Below, piece after piece: positions 24,937 through 33,613 of a stretch of DNA of 64,000 bases (position 1 is the stretch's first letter; each line of letters begins with the position of its first letter). Source of the DNA: JBCBKL01 sp038521825 (GTDB lineage: Bacteria; Pseudomonadota; Alphaproteobacteria; Rhodobacterales; Rhodobacteraceae). The notes below the pieces were generated by a model. It saw only the letters and a program-made list of their open reading frames with translations, was not told the DNA's origin and did not search any database. The position numbers and the translations under genes are program-made. The stretch lies in assembly GCA_038521825.1 (NCBI GenBank), contig JBCBKL010000003.1, forward strand, positions 1-64,000. Direction: 5' to 3'.

Positions 24937-26682
24937 ATGACGGAGGTGCTCACTGCAGCTCAGATGCGGGCCATCGAACAGGCGGCAATTGAGTCGGGTG
25001 AGGTGACAGGTCTTGAGCTGATGGAACGTGCCGGGCAGGGCGTTGTCGACGCCATTTTCGAGCAATGGCCGGAATTGACCGACGGCGCGACGGCTGCCGA
25101 GGGCAATGACGCGTATTTGGAACGAGAAGAAGCAGGGGACGCACATGGGCGGCGAGCCGTTGTCTTGTGCGGGCCGGGCAACAATGGGGGCGACGGGTTT
25201 GTTGTGGCGCGGCTGCTGCGCGAACGCGGCTGGGACGTCGAGGTGTTTCTTTATGGCGATCCCAAGAAGCTGCCGCCGGATGCGCGGGTGAATTATGAGC
25301 GGTGGTTGGAGTTGGGAGCGGTTCTGCCGCTCAACCCCGAGGCCGCAGGCAAAGGGTCACGCCCGCTTCTTTTGATTGACGCTATGTTTGGCACGGGATT
25401 GACCCGTGCCATCCCGCTTGAGCTCACATTAGCATATCACGCGGTGCGAAAGAGGGGGATCGACGCTGTGCATCCGCGCAGCCAGCATTGTCGTGCCGTG
25501 GCTGTGGATTGCGCTTCGGGCTTCGACACAGATTCGGGCCACTTTTTGTTGCCACCACCGCCAGACGAATTGGGCGCCGCGAAGAAAGACCCAGAGGCAT
25601 GGCACCAGTGGTGGCTAGACGAAGCCTCGAAGCGATTGCTGCTGGTCGACCTGACAGTTTCTTTTCACCGGCTCAAAGTTGGACACGTTCTGAATGATCT
25701 CTCCCGCAGGCTGCGCGTAGTTGATATCGGTCTTGGACAGGAGGACCTGCATCCGGCGCATCTTTTGACGCCCGCGGGACCCGACAAGATCCGATTGCTC
25801 GACGCCGATTGGGGGCGGACGAAAAAGGGGCGAGGGGGCATCTGGCCTCGCGACAGCCTAAGAAAGCAGCTGGGACACAAGTATTCGCACGGCCATGCAC
25901 TTGTTGTCTCGGGTGGAATGGGCCGCACTGGAGCGGCGCGTCTGGCTGCGCGGGGAGCGTTGCGGGTTGGAGCCGGGCTGGTGACCCTGGCTGTGCCGGG
26001 GGCGGCTCAGTTGGAGGTTGCGACGCAGGTCACCGCCATCATGTTGCGGCGGGTGGACGGCGGTGCGGCGCTGTCTGAGATTCTGGAGGATGAGCGCCTC
26101 AATGTGCTGTGTTTGGGGCCGGGGCTGGGGCTGGATGACCGGGGAGCGGGGGTTGTGGCGGCGGCATTGGAGGCCGGGCGAGCGACCGTTCTTGATGCGG
26201 ATGCGCTGACGTTGCTGGCGGGCGGCAAGGATTTGATCAAAAAACTTCATTCGCGTTGCGTCCTGACACCTCATGTCGGCGAGTTCGGGCGGCTTTTCCC
26301 TGACATTGCGGACAAGCTCGACGCGCCTGCAACCAGAGGTCCGGCTTATTCCAAGGTGGATGCGACGCGGGAGGCGGCTGCCCGGGCCGGGTGTGTCGTG
26401 CTGTTCAAGGGCCCCGATACCGTCATTGCCGATCCCGAGGGGCGTTGCAGCATTAACGCCGCCCTTTACGAGCGCAGCGCATCGTGGCTGGCAACGGCCG
26501 GGTCGGGCGATGTCCTCGCTGGCTTCATCACGGGGCTGATCGCGCGTAGCTTTGAGCCGATGCGGGCCGCTGAGGTGGCCGCCTGGCTGCATGTGGAATG
26601 CGCCTTGAAATTCGGGCCCGGGCTGATCGCCGAGGATATCCCAGAGAAGTTGCCGCAGGTCTTCAGCGATATGGGGCTCTAG
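24937..26682 (+). CDS. nnr: Bifunctional NAD(P)H-hydrate epimerase / ADP-dependent dehydratase
   Basis: This enzyme repairs damaged NAD(P)H hydrates: the N-terminal half epimerises R/S forms and the C-terminal half dehydrates the S form with ADP. The 581-residue protein shows the YjeF_N motifs (VLTAAQMRAIEQAAI, VLCGPGNNGGDGFVVARLL) in residues 1-~230. The ribokinase-like YjeF_C domain (HALVVSGGMGRTGAARLAARGALRVGAGLVTL, LTPHVGEFGRLFP, ATAGSGDVLAGFITGLIA) follows. A longer-than-usual insertion near YHAVRKRGIDAVHPRS lengthens the epimerase part. ATG 24937 follows GAGG by 8 nt. Its stop overlaps the convergent next gene. Confidence 0.94.
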   Translation: MTEVLTAAQMRAIEQAAIESGEVTGLELMERAGQGVVDAIFEQWPELTDGATAAEGNDAYLEREEAGDAHGRRAVVLCGPGNNGGDGFVVARLLRERGWDVEVFLYGDPKKLPPDARVNYERWLELGAVLPLNPEAAGKGSRPLLLIDAMFGTGLTRAIPLELTLAYHAVRKRGIDAVHPRSQHCRAVAVDCASGFDTDSGHFLLPPPPDELGAAKKDPEAWHQWWLDEASKRLLLVDLTVSFHRLKVGHVLNDLSRRLRVVDIGLGQEDLHPAHLLTPAGPDKIRLLDADWGRTKKGRGGIWPRDSLRKQLGHKYSHGHALVVSGGMGRTGAARLAARGALRVGAGLVTLAVPGAAQLEVATQVTAIMLRRVDGGAALSEILEDERLNVLCLGPGLGLDDRGAGVVAAALEAGRATVLDADALTLLAGGKDLIKKLHSRCVLTPHVGEFGRLFPDIADKLDAPATRGPAYSKVDATREAAARAGCVVLFKGPDTVIADPEGRCSINAALYERSASWLATAGSGDVLAGFITGLIARSFEPMRAAEVAAWLHVECALKFGPGLIAEDIPEKLPQVFSDMGL

Positions 26683-27152
26683 GCCGCCCGGACCTGTGCC
26701 TCGGCCTGACCCATCAGGATCTCGACGCCGTCGGCATAAACGATGTGGGGGCGGTGAAAGAGCAGCCGGTGCGCCAGCATACGGCGGCGCCCGAGGCCAC
26801 GGATGCCCGGCGTGCCGCGCAGGGTGCCCATACGGACCAGCTGTGCCTTTTTCTGGCGCAACACGACCGATTGGCCGGCCGGGATCATGGTGCGCACCTT
26901 TGGCCGGTTCTGCCCAAGGGCGCCGGGTGCGAGCGCAAAGGCCCTTGCAGTGATCTGCTCGATCTCAACGGCGCGCAGAACGGCCACGCCAATGTCGCGT
27001 GTGACGATCTCGTCACCCGGTTTGAGATTCTCGACCGGGATCTCGCCGGCCCTTGTCAGTATCAAGCTTCCTGCCACAATGCCTGTGGCTTCGTTTTCGG
27101 CGCGTGCCGTCGGATAACCGCCCAAGACACGCCCAACCTCTACCGGGTTCAT
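26679..27152 (-). CDS. Hint (hedgehog/intein)-like domain protein, degenerate
   Basis: This 157-residue protein matches the Hint-type pattern seen in many Rhodobacteraceae proteins: GIVAGSLILTRAGEIPVENLKPGDEIVTRDIGVAVLRAVE, then AGQSVVLRQKKAQLVRMG and LAHRLLFHRPHIVYADGVEILM. Self-splicing or cleaving Hint domains begin with a nucleophilic Cys or Ser. Here the equivalent stretch (GIVAGS) has no Cys at the expected start, so autoprocessing is doubtful. There is no signal peptide. It is convergent with nnr, and the two stop codons overlap at 26679-26682. Its function is unknown. Confidence 0.75.
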   Translation of the reverse strand: MNPVEVGRVLGGYPTARAENEATGIVAGSLILTRAGEIPVENLKPGDEIVTRDIGVAVLRAVEIEQITARAFALAPGALGQNRPKVRTMIPAGQSVVLRQKKAQLVRMGTLRGTPGIRGLGRRRMLAHRLLFHRPHIVYADGVEILMGQAEAQVRAA

Positions 27153-27299
27153 AGGCGTCCTATCATATTGTTTTCATTGGCTCGAAGATCTGAATACATT
27201 AACCAAAGAAATGGTGAATGTAACAAATATTTTAAACCACAGGTTCGGCAAATTTGCGCTCGCTTCTTGGAATTGCCTTTGTTATAGGCAGCGCGCTAT

Positions 27300-27384
27300 G
27301 CGGGTGTGGCGAAATTGGTAGACGCACCAGATTTAGGTTCTGGCGCCGCAAGGCGTGGGGGTTCAAGTCCCTCCACCCGCACCA
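27300..27384 (+). tRNA. tRNA-Leu (anticodon UAG)
   Basis: This is an 85-nt class II tRNA with encoded CCA. The acceptor arm GCGGGTG pairs with CACCCGC, then A and CCA. The anticodon stem CCAGA/TCTGG encloses TTTAGGT, giving anticodon TAG at 27334-27336, which reads CUA/CUN leucine codons. A long variable arm (GCGCCGCAAGGCGT) and the T-arm loop GTTCAAGTCC follow, as expected for leucine tRNA. Confidence 0.97.
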
Positions 27385-27688
27385 GTTATTCAGCGATCTG
27401 AGCTCTGTTGCCCAACTTTGCGAAACCGCTCTGATACGTTTTCCTGATTTCGTGTCTCAATATGCTGCTGCTGGGGCGAGGTGGTCGTCGGGTCGAATGA
27501 TGCTGAGAAGGGTTCTTTTTCGAAAGGAACAGCTCGCGTAACAGCGGTTCAGCGCAGTCGCAGCGCCGCAGTTCAACGGGCGATTGAGAGCACATGAGAG
27601 TGGAGGTTGGCGCCGAAAGGTCGCGATATCAAAGCCGCGATTCAGGAATTGCACCGTACCCCGGATGATGGCCGTTATTCGTGGCACT
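27385..27688. other. Gene-free stretch after tRNA-Leu, possible insertion-sequence remnant
   Basis: I see no convincing gene in these 304 bp. The stretch around 27402-27420 (gctctgttgcccaactttg) resembles the outer end of several transposon families that begin with CTCTGTTGC, and tRNA 3' flanks are common insertion targets. No transposase frame or matching second end is visible, so this is only a possibility. The LacI-type gene ends at 27689. Confidence 0.3.
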
Positions 27689-28711
27689 TCAGGTGGTCTG
27701 CCCGATCTGCAGTTTTGCGGGAAGCTCGAGTCTTTGTTCGGTGGGATCATCCTCTGGCCGCATCAACCAACACGAGGCGGCCTTGCCGATCTCGAAACGA
27801 GGCGTCACCGTTGTGGTGATCAGCTTTGGCAACGCGGCGAGAAAACCAAGACCGTTGAAGCCCGCCAACGCGACCTGGTCCGGAACCGAGATGTCCTCGA
27901 CCAGGCAATGCATCAATCCACCGGCAGCCAAATCGTCGTTCGCATAATAGATCGCAACCGGTGGTGGATGGCGTTGCAAGAGCCTCTTTGTCAGGGTTCT
28001 TCCGATGTCCATCGACGAGGCTTTTTCGGTCGTTTCGATGGCCACAATCTGTGCGCCCGCTTCCCTTACGATCCCGGCGAAGGCTTCAAATCGTTTGCCT
28101 GCCCGCAGGTCGAGGCCGTGCTGGCTCCCAACATAACCAAATGTTCTGTACCCCCGATCTATCAGATATCTCGCCATTTCTTCGCCGGCCTTCAGGTGGG
28201 AGATCCCGAAACAGGCAGATATCGGATCGCCATCGGTGTCCATGATCTCTGCAACGCGAACGCCCGTCTGCATGACGATCTTCCGCAGCGAGTTTGTGTG
28301 TTCGAGGCCGGGCAGGATCAGTCCGCGGGGTCGCCAGGATAGCAGGTCGAAAACCAGATCCTCTTCCGCGTCCAACGAGTACTCAGAAACCCCGAAAACT
28401 GGTCTGAGGCCGCTCTCGTCAAGGGTTTGATTGATGCCGGACAATACCTCGGTAAACACACGGTTTTGCATCGTGGGCACGACGACGCCGACAATTGGGT
28501 TGTCATAGGCCGCACTTCCGCCGGCCAGCCTGTTGTGCACGTAGCCAATTTCGCGCGCAGCCCTAACCACTTCTTTTCTAACATCTTTCGAGATATAACC
28601 CGACGCGCGCATCACCCGTGAGACAGTCATCTGGCTGACGCCCGCAATGCGTGCGACGTCATGCATGGTCGGCTGGGGGCTCTTCGAATTAGCCGTTCGT
28701 CGTTTGGCCAT
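27689..28711 (-). CDS. LacI-family transcriptional regulator of the tetronate operon
   Basis: This 340-residue repressor has a LacI helix-turn-helix (MHDVARIAGVSQMTVSRVMRASGYISKDVRKEV, roughly residues 15-48) and hinge region. The periplasmic-binding-protein-like sensor domain shows PIVGVVVPTMQNRVFTEVLSGINQTL, DLLSWRPRGLILPGLEHT and AGFNGLGFLAALPKLITTT. It starts at ATG 28711, where homologues have a short basic tail before the helix-turn-helix. It is divergent from ltnD-otnK-otnC-otnI. A perfect 16-bp palindrome lies 34 bp before its own start. Repression relieved by a tetronate or intermediate is the likely control (inference). Confidence 0.9.
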   Translation of the reverse strand: MAKRRTANSKSPQPTMHDVARIAGVSQMTVSRVMRASGYISKDVRKEVVRAAREIGYVHNRLAGGSAAYDNPIVGVVVPTMQNRVFTEVLSGINQTLDESGLRPVFGVSEYSLDAEEDLVFDLLSWRPRGLILPGLEHTNSLRKIVMQTGVRVAEIMDTDGDPISACFGISHLKAGEEMARYLIDRGYRTFGYVGSQHGLDLRAGKRFEAFAGIVREAGAQIVAIETTEKASSMDIGRTLTKRLLQRHPPPVAIYYANDDLAAGGLMHCLVEDISVPDQVALAGFNGLGFLAALPKLITTTVTPRFEIGKAASCWLMRPEDDPTEQRLELPAKLQIGQTT

Positions 28712-28744
28712 TTCAGGTGCATTTTCCGATTCTTTGATTGACCC

Positions 28745-28760
28745 ATGTTTACGTAAACAT
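28745..28760. promoter_or_regulatory. LacI-type operator, perfect 16-bp palindrome
   Basis: ATGTTTACGTAAACAT is fully self-complementary with a central CG, the form of LacI/GalR operators. It lies in the divergent region between the LacI-type gene and the tetronate operon, close to both presumed promoters. Confidence 0.8.
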
Positions 28761-28834
28761 CTACGGTCAACCAGATATATTTGTCTCGCGGAACCCGACC
28801 CCTTTGTTGGCTGGGCCATCGCCAGGAGAGAAGC

Positions 28835-28951
28835 ATGAAGGGACCTATTCCCGGCGCGGCTATTACGGTTGATCGGCACCACATCATCTTTGATGCGGGC
28901 ATCATTCGGACGCTACCGTGGCAGGCCCTTCATGAAGCTGCTGTCGCATGA
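28835..28951 (+). CDS. Possible 38-residue leader peptide or gene remnant
   Basis: A short open frame (MKGPIPGAAITVDRHHIIFD to HEAAVA) begins behind an excellent ribosome site (AGGAG at 28824-28828, 6 nt before ATG). It lies between the LacI operator and ltnD, on the operon strand. It could be a leader peptide, a small protein, or the 5' remnant of a lost first gene of the operon. Between its stop and ltnD (28952-29047) I see nothing else. Confidence 0.35.
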   Translation: MKGPIPGAAITVDRHHIIFDAGIIRTLPWQALHEAAVA

Positions 28952-29047
28952 CCCAAGCCTTCTGCTTCTCTGCCGACACGTGGTTGCATAGCCGATTCCG
29001 CTGTGAGGCATCGCATGTCTTGAGTAAGCGCGGAGTGGATAACTGAT

Positions 29048-29947
29048 ATGGCTCTGACTGTTGCTGTCGTTGGCCTTGGGTCCATGGGGTACGGCATGGC
29101 GCAGTCGTGTCTGCGGGCGGGCCTCACGGTGCATGGAGTGGACGTGATGGCCGAAAACGTCGCACGCTTCAAAGCCGATGGGGGCAATGGAGGCCCGATT
29201 GCCAATACGGCGCAGTCCCTCGATGGTTTGGTCGTCGTGGTACTGAACGCCGAACAGGTGGAAAGTGTTTTGTTTGGGAACGAGGGCATCGTTCCTCGCC
29301 TGCGCGCTGGCAGTGTCGTCATGGCCTGCGCCACCGTGCCACCCGACTTCGCAAAAGAGATGGAACAGCGTTGCGAGGCGCATGGCGTTCATTTTCTCGA
29401 CGCGCCGATATCGGGTGGGTCGACAAAGGCGGCGGCAGGACAGCTGAGTATCATGGCCTCTGGCAGCGCGGCCGCATTTGCGGCCGCTCAACCTATTCTC
29501 GACGCAACTGCCACGACCGTTTTCCGGCTCGGCGATACCGCGGGGGCCGGGTCGGCGATGAAGGCGGTAAACCAGCTGCTTGCAGGCGTGCATATTGCCA
29601 CAATGGCCGAAGCGCTCACATTCGGTATGACGCAAGGCATTTGTCCCGAAACATTCGTTGAAGTGATCACCAAATGCGCCGGCAATTCCTGGATGTTGGA
29701 AAACCGCGCACCCCACGTCGTCGCTGGCGACTACAAGCCGCTTAGCCAGGTCAATATCTGGCCGAAGGACCTTGGTATCGTTCTGCAGGCTGCAAGATCG
29801 TCGGGGTTTCATGCTCCGATCACGGAAACCGCGCTGGAGCGGTACGCGCGCGCCGTTGAGATGGGTCTTGGCCACGAAGACGACGCCGCAGTCGCCAAGG
29901 TCTATGCGCAGGAGGCGGGACTTACACTCCCGAAAGCCAAACAATGA
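29048..29947 (+). CDS. ltnD: L-threonate dehydrogenase
   Basis: This 299-residue beta-hydroxyacid dehydrogenase oxidises L-threonate (or a related four-carbon aldonate) at C2 with NAD+. The N-terminal Rossmann motif is VVGLGSMGYGMAQS. The substrate-binding block is DAPISGGSTKAAAGQLSIMASG, and the catalytic Lys lies in GSAMKAVNQLLAGVHIATMAEAL. The three genes that follow are those of the known tetronate pathway (ltnD, otnK, otnC, otnI), which identifies it over other family members. It overlaps otnK by 4 bp. Confidence 0.9.
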   Translation: MALTVAVVGLGSMGYGMAQSCLRAGLTVHGVDVMAENVARFKADGGNGGPIANTAQSLDGLVVVVLNAEQVESVLFGNEGIVPRLRAGSVVMACATVPPDFAKEMEQRCEAHGVHFLDAPISGGSTKAAAGQLSIMASGSAAAFAAAQPILDATATTVFRLGDTAGAGSAMKAVNQLLAGVHIATMAEALTFGMTQGICPETFVEVITKCAGNSWMLENRAPHVVAGDYKPLSQVNIWPKDLGIVLQAARSSGFHAPITETALERYARAVEMGLGHEDDAAVAKVYAQEAGLTLPKAKQ

Positions 29948-31176
29948 AACTGGGCTGCATAGGTGACGATTTCACCGGCTCGAGCGATCTTGCCAACACG
30001 TTGGCCAAGCAAGGGATGCGCGCGGTCCAGTATTCGGGCATTCCTGCAAGATCCGCGGCGCCAGATGTTGAAGCAGGGGTCGTTTCACTCAAATCCCGCT
30101 CGATCAATCCCGCAGACGCGATCGCGCAGTCTCTTTCCGCGCTGGAGTGGTTAAAGGCGCAGGGGTGCACGCAGTTCTTTTTTAAATATTGCTCGACATT
30201 CGACTCGACCGCCGAAGGCAATATCGGCCCGGTGGCGGACGCTCTCGCGGATGCGCTTGCGGCCGACCGGGTCATTGTATGCCCTGCCTTTCCGGGCACC
30301 GGTCGCTCGGTCTATCAGGGGCATCTTTTTGTTAACGATAAGCTGCTGAACGAAAGTGGCATGGAAAACCATCCGCTGACCCCGATGACGGATGCCGATC
30401 TCAGGCGGTGGATGGCCCTTCAAAGCAAACTTGAGATTGGCCACGTGGCTGCACAGACAGTCTTTCTCGGTGCCGAAGCAATCCGTGCTGCGATGGATGC
30501 TGAGCACTTGGCTGGCAAAAGGCACATCGTGGTTGACGCGATCCGCGACCAGGACCTGATGGAGATCGGTCGCGCTGGGGCGGACCTGAAACTCGTGACG
30601 GGCGGCTCCGGTGTCGCCATGGGGTTGCCCGCCAATTTCGGCTCGACGCCGGGCACACCGGATTGGCAGGGGCATGGCGGCCCCGCGCTTGCGCTTTCCG
30701 GTTCCTGTTCCATCGCCACGCGCGCCCAGGTCGCCTATCATGCCAAGGACCATCCGGTACTGGAAATCCGGGCCGAGGACATCATCGAAGCCCGTATGAA
30801 GCCTGCCAAAATTCTCGAATGGGCCTTGGCGGAAGAGGGAGTGCCTCTGGTCTACAGTTCGGCCGAGCCAGAGGTGGTCAAAGCCGTTCAGAACCGCTTT
30901 GGGCGCGAGGTGGCCGCCGCTGCAATCGAAACATTTTTTGCCGAACTGGCCCGACTTGCGGTTGCGAAAGGCGTTACCAGGATCATAACCGCCGGCGGCG
31001 AGACTTCCGGCGCTGTCGTCGAAGCGCTGGATATTGACGAGATGCGTATCGGACCCGAGATCGACCCCGGCGTACCTGCTCTGCGGGTGAGCCCGCATCT
31101 CGCCGTAGCGCTAAAGTCCGGAAACTTCGGTGCCGAGGATTTCTTTCAGAAAGCCGCTGGAGTGATGGGACCATGA
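29944..31176 (+). CDS. otnK: 3-oxo-tetronate 4-kinase (DUF1537 family)
   Basis: This enzyme phosphorylates 3-dehydro-tetronate at O4 in acid-sugar catabolism. The 410-residue protein starts with the substrate-domain motif GDDFTGSSDLANTLAKQGM, followed by SLKSRSINPADAI and FFKYCSTFDSTAEGNIGPVADAL. The C-terminal nucleotide-binding half includes VTRIITAGGETSGAVVEALDI and a GxPxL-like terminus. DUF1537 was shown to be a four-carbon acid sugar kinase family; operon neighbours fix the substrate type. It overlaps otnC by 4 bp. Confidence 0.92.
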   Translation: MKLGCIGDDFTGSSDLANTLAKQGMRAVQYSGIPARSAAPDVEAGVVSLKSRSINPADAIAQSLSALEWLKAQGCTQFFFKYCSTFDSTAEGNIGPVADALADALAADRVIVCPAFPGTGRSVYQGHLFVNDKLLNESGMENHPLTPMTDADLRRWMALQSKLEIGHVAAQTVFLGAEAIRAAMDAEHLAGKRHIVVDAIRDQDLMEIGRAGADLKLVTGGSGVAMGLPANFGSTPGTPDWQGHGGPALALSGSCSIATRAQVAYHAKDHPVLEIRAEDIIEARMKPAKILEWALAEEGVPLVYSSAEPEVVKAVQNRFGREVAAAAIETFFAELARLAVAKGVTRIITAGGETSGAVVEALDIDEMRIGPEIDPGVPALRVSPHLAVALKSGNFGAEDFFQKAAGVMGP

Positions 31177-31820
31177 GCGAAGCGAAACTTCGTGAAACGA
31201 TCTGCGAGTTGGCAATGTCGCTCTATGATCGCGGCCTGACCCACGGTTCTACCGGTAACATCTCCTCTCGAACCGCAGATGGCGGGCTGCTTGTGTCGCC
31301 TACGGGCACCAGTTTCGGCCGACTGGACCCGGCCCGCCTCAGCCGGTTTGACGCCACGGGGCGACTGATCGAAGGTGACCCTCCGACCAAAGAGATGTCG
31401 CTCCACACAGCCTTTTACGATACGCGCGGCACAGCAGGTGCGGTGGTGCATCTTCACTCGTGTCACTCCGTTGCGTTGTCGCTTATGCCAGACAACGACG
31501 AGGATTGCTTTCTGCCGACGCTGACACCCTATGCGATCATGCTTTTGGGGCGCGTAAAGCTCCTGCCGTTCTTTGTTCCTGGGGACCCGGCCATTGGGGA
31601 TGCCGTGCGCGGTCTTGCGGGCAAACGTGCGGCCGTCATGCTCGCCAATCATGGTCCCGTTGTGGCGGGCAAGAGCGTCGAGAGTGCCTGCAACGCGATC
31701 GAAGAACTTGAGGCAACGGCCCGCCTTGCCCTCATAATGCGCGGGGTTCCGGCCCAGGCCTTGTCGGCCGAACAGGTGTCGCAGGTCGTCGCGAAATTTG
31801 ATGTTGAGTGGGACCAGTGA
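31173..31820 (+). CDS. otnC: 3-oxo-tetronate 4-phosphate decarboxylase (class II aldolase family)
   Basis: This 215-residue metal enzyme removes CO2 from 3-dehydro-tetronate 4-phosphate, giving dihydroxyacetone phosphate. Class II aldolase signatures are STGNISSR near residue 28, SPTGTSFGRLDPARL, KEMSLHTAFY and the zinc site AVVHLHSCHSVALS. A later histidine is in LANHGPVVAGKS. The product would feed the central triose pool (tpiA is elsewhere in the window). Its stop overlaps the otnI start by one base. Confidence 0.92.
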   Translation: MSEAKLRETICELAMSLYDRGLTHGSTGNISSRTADGGLLVSPTGTSFGRLDPARLSRFDATGRLIEGDPPTKEMSLHTAFYDTRGTAGAVVHLHSCHSVALSLMPDNDEDCFLPTLTPYAIMLLGRVKLLPFFVPGDPAIGDAVRGLAGKRAAVMLANHGPVVAGKSVESACNAIEELEATARLALIMRGVPAQALSAEQVSQVVAKFDVEWDQ

Positions 31821-32578
31821 TGCAGTTTTCCGCCAATCTTGGCTTCCTGTGGACGGACCGCCCTCTGCCGGAGGCGATACACGCTGCGCAGGCCGCCGGA
31901 TTCGCGGCGGTGGAGTGCCACTGGCCTTACGAGACCCCCGCGCAGGAGGTGCGGGCCGCACTCGCCGCATCGGGACTGCCGATGCTTGGTCTGAACACCA
32001 TACGTGGGAAGCCGGGCGAAAACGGTCTCGCGGCACTCCCCGGGCGAGAGGTGGAGGCACGCGCGGCGATCGACCAGGCCATACAATACGCCGAGACAAT
32101 TGGTGCGGGCGCCGTTCATGTCATGGCGGGTTTTTCTGACGGGGCGGGTGCGCAAGCAGCATTCGAAGCCAACCTGTCCTATGCCGCCGCACAGACTGAC
32201 CGCACGATCCTGATCGAACCTTTGAACCGCCATGATGCACCGGGCTACTTTCTGAAAACAACGGATCAGGCCCGCGCGATCATCGAGCGTGTAAGCGCCC
32301 AAAACCTGAAATTGATGTTCGACTGTTATCACGTGGGCCGCACCGAGGGTGATGTTATCACCCGGCTGACCGAGCTGTTGCCTCTGATCGGACACATTCA
32401 ATTTGCATCCGTTCCCGACCGGGGCCCTCCGGATCAGGGCGAGTTGAACTACGCGGCTATCTTTTCCCACATCGCTTCACTTGGCTGGACCGCACCGCTC
32501 GGCGCCGAGTTCAAGCCGCGCTCCCCCGGTGATATCCTCCACTGGGCCGAACCCCTCGCTTCGCACATCGAGGCGTGA
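31820..32578 (+). CDS. otnI: 2-oxo-tetronate isomerase (hydroxypyruvate isomerase family)
   Basis: This 252-residue TIM-barrel protein converts 2-dehydro-tetronate to the 3-dehydro form for OtnK. Family features are FSANLGFLWTDRPLPEAIHAAQAAGFAAVECHWPYETP near the start, LIEPLNRHDAPGYFL with the metal-ligand Glu, LMFDCYHVGRTEGD and the final GAEFKPRSPGDILHW. It starts at ATG 31820 within the otnC stop (TGATG). It is the last gene of the plus-strand operon and is convergent with the gene at 32666. Confidence 0.9.
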   Translation: MQFSANLGFLWTDRPLPEAIHAAQAAGFAAVECHWPYETPAQEVRAALAASGLPMLGLNTIRGKPGENGLAALPGREVEARAAIDQAIQYAETIGAGAVHVMAGFSDGAGAQAAFEANLSYAAAQTDRTILIEPLNRHDAPGYFLKTTDQARAIIERVSAQNLKLMFDCYHVGRTEGDVITRLTELLPLIGHIQFASVPDRGPPDQGELNYAAIFSHIASLGWTAPLGAEFKPRSPGDILHWAEPLASHIEA

Positions 32579-32665
32579 GGAACAGCCGCCTATTTCCGAA
32601 CGACCGAGCGGCGGAACGTCTTCGTGTGTTTCGACGTAGACGTCAGCCAGCGCGACCCGTTTATG

Positions 32666-33613
32666 CTATGAGTTGTGTGTCGAGACGTTGCGGATGTGTA
32701 CCGGCAATTTAACTTCGGTTTCGCCATCCAGGGTGAAGATTGAACCGTTCCTGGTTACCATGAATGGCTCATGCCCGAGCCATCCAAGTGTTTCGCCAAC
32801 TTGGACGACCCTGACCCTGTCTCCCATGCCAAACGAGGTTTCTTTGGCCAGCATTTGTGCTTCGGGGTGCAAGATACGTGTGGCGTGTGACGCGTTATCA
32901 ACGTGGATTTCCGGCCTCTCGCCCGGGCTCAGCTCAACACCGGACGACACGGTAATGGTGCGGATGGTGGTTTCCCGGAGGCGCATCTCGTCCAGGGCAA
33001 CTTCGCTTGTCAGCAGCGCGATGGCCCGGTGCGGGTGGATTGCGTTGTGCAGCGCGGTGACGACCGCGCCCATCTCGTTGCAGTGTCGCGTGGCGGCGCC
33101 ATGATCAAAACGGCGCAGAACCGAGGGCATGTTGCCCCACCCGATATCCCCCTTGGTAGAGAGCGCGACAAACCCGGCGTCTGCCCCAGGGTTCGCGGCG
33201 ATTACGTCATCGACGGCCTTCTGGGCTGAAAGACCGGAACCCATGGAAGCGAGGACGTTGGTATTCAATGGCTTGCCATCTTTGGCCACCATGTGCGGGA
33301 AGCGATGGCCTGTGACGAGGCCAACTCCGGGCGCCGCTGCGACAAACTGGGACAGGGGTGTGGGGCGGTTGGGCCCGCTTGAGATCAGCGCAGCATAGGG
33401 GGCGCTGAGAATGCGATCTGGCGGCTGGTCTGCGAATAATCCCTTGGTCCCGCCATCTTGTGTTTCTGCGCGGAGCAGTTCCTGGCTTTCGGTCAATACG
33501 GCAAGGCTGACAAAGCCTTTGATGGCTCCCCGTCCAACGGCTTCGACAGCTCGCAATCCGGCAAGCACCCCCGCGCCGGCCCAAGGCCCGGTGGCGGCGA
33601 TCCCGATTGTCAT
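32666..33613 (-). CDS. Conserved protein of unknown function linked to a peptide ABC transporter (probably DUF6963)
   Basis: This 315-residue protein has no signal peptide. The N-terminus (MTIGIAATGPWAGAGVLAGLRAVEAVGRGAIKGFVSLAVL) and the block MGSGLSAQKAVDDVIAANPGADAGFVALSTKGDIGWGNM recall N-terminal-nucleophile amidohydrolase-like proteins. I believe this is the family called DUF6963. The final ~80 residues form a beta-rich domain (METSFGMGD-like KETSFGMGDRVRVVQVGETLGWLGHEPFMV). Its ATG overlaps the stop of the ABC ATPase (ATGA), so it is the last cistron of the transporter operon. A role in processing the imported substrate is inferred from context only. Confidence 0.75.
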   Translation of the reverse strand: MTIGIAATGPWAGAGVLAGLRAVEAVGRGAIKGFVSLAVLTESQELLRAETQDGGTKGLFADQPPDRILSAPYAALISSGPNRPTPLSQFVAAAPGVGLVTGHRFPHMVAKDGKPLNTNVLASMGSGLSAQKAVDDVIAANPGADAGFVALSTKGDIGWGNMPSVLRRFDHGAATRHCNEMGAVVTALHNAIHPHRAIALLTSEVALDEMRLRETTIRTITVSSGVELSPGERPEIHVDNASHATRILHPEAQMLAKETSFGMGDRVRVVQVGETLGWLGHEPFMVTRNGSIFTLDGETEVKLPVHIRNVSTHNS

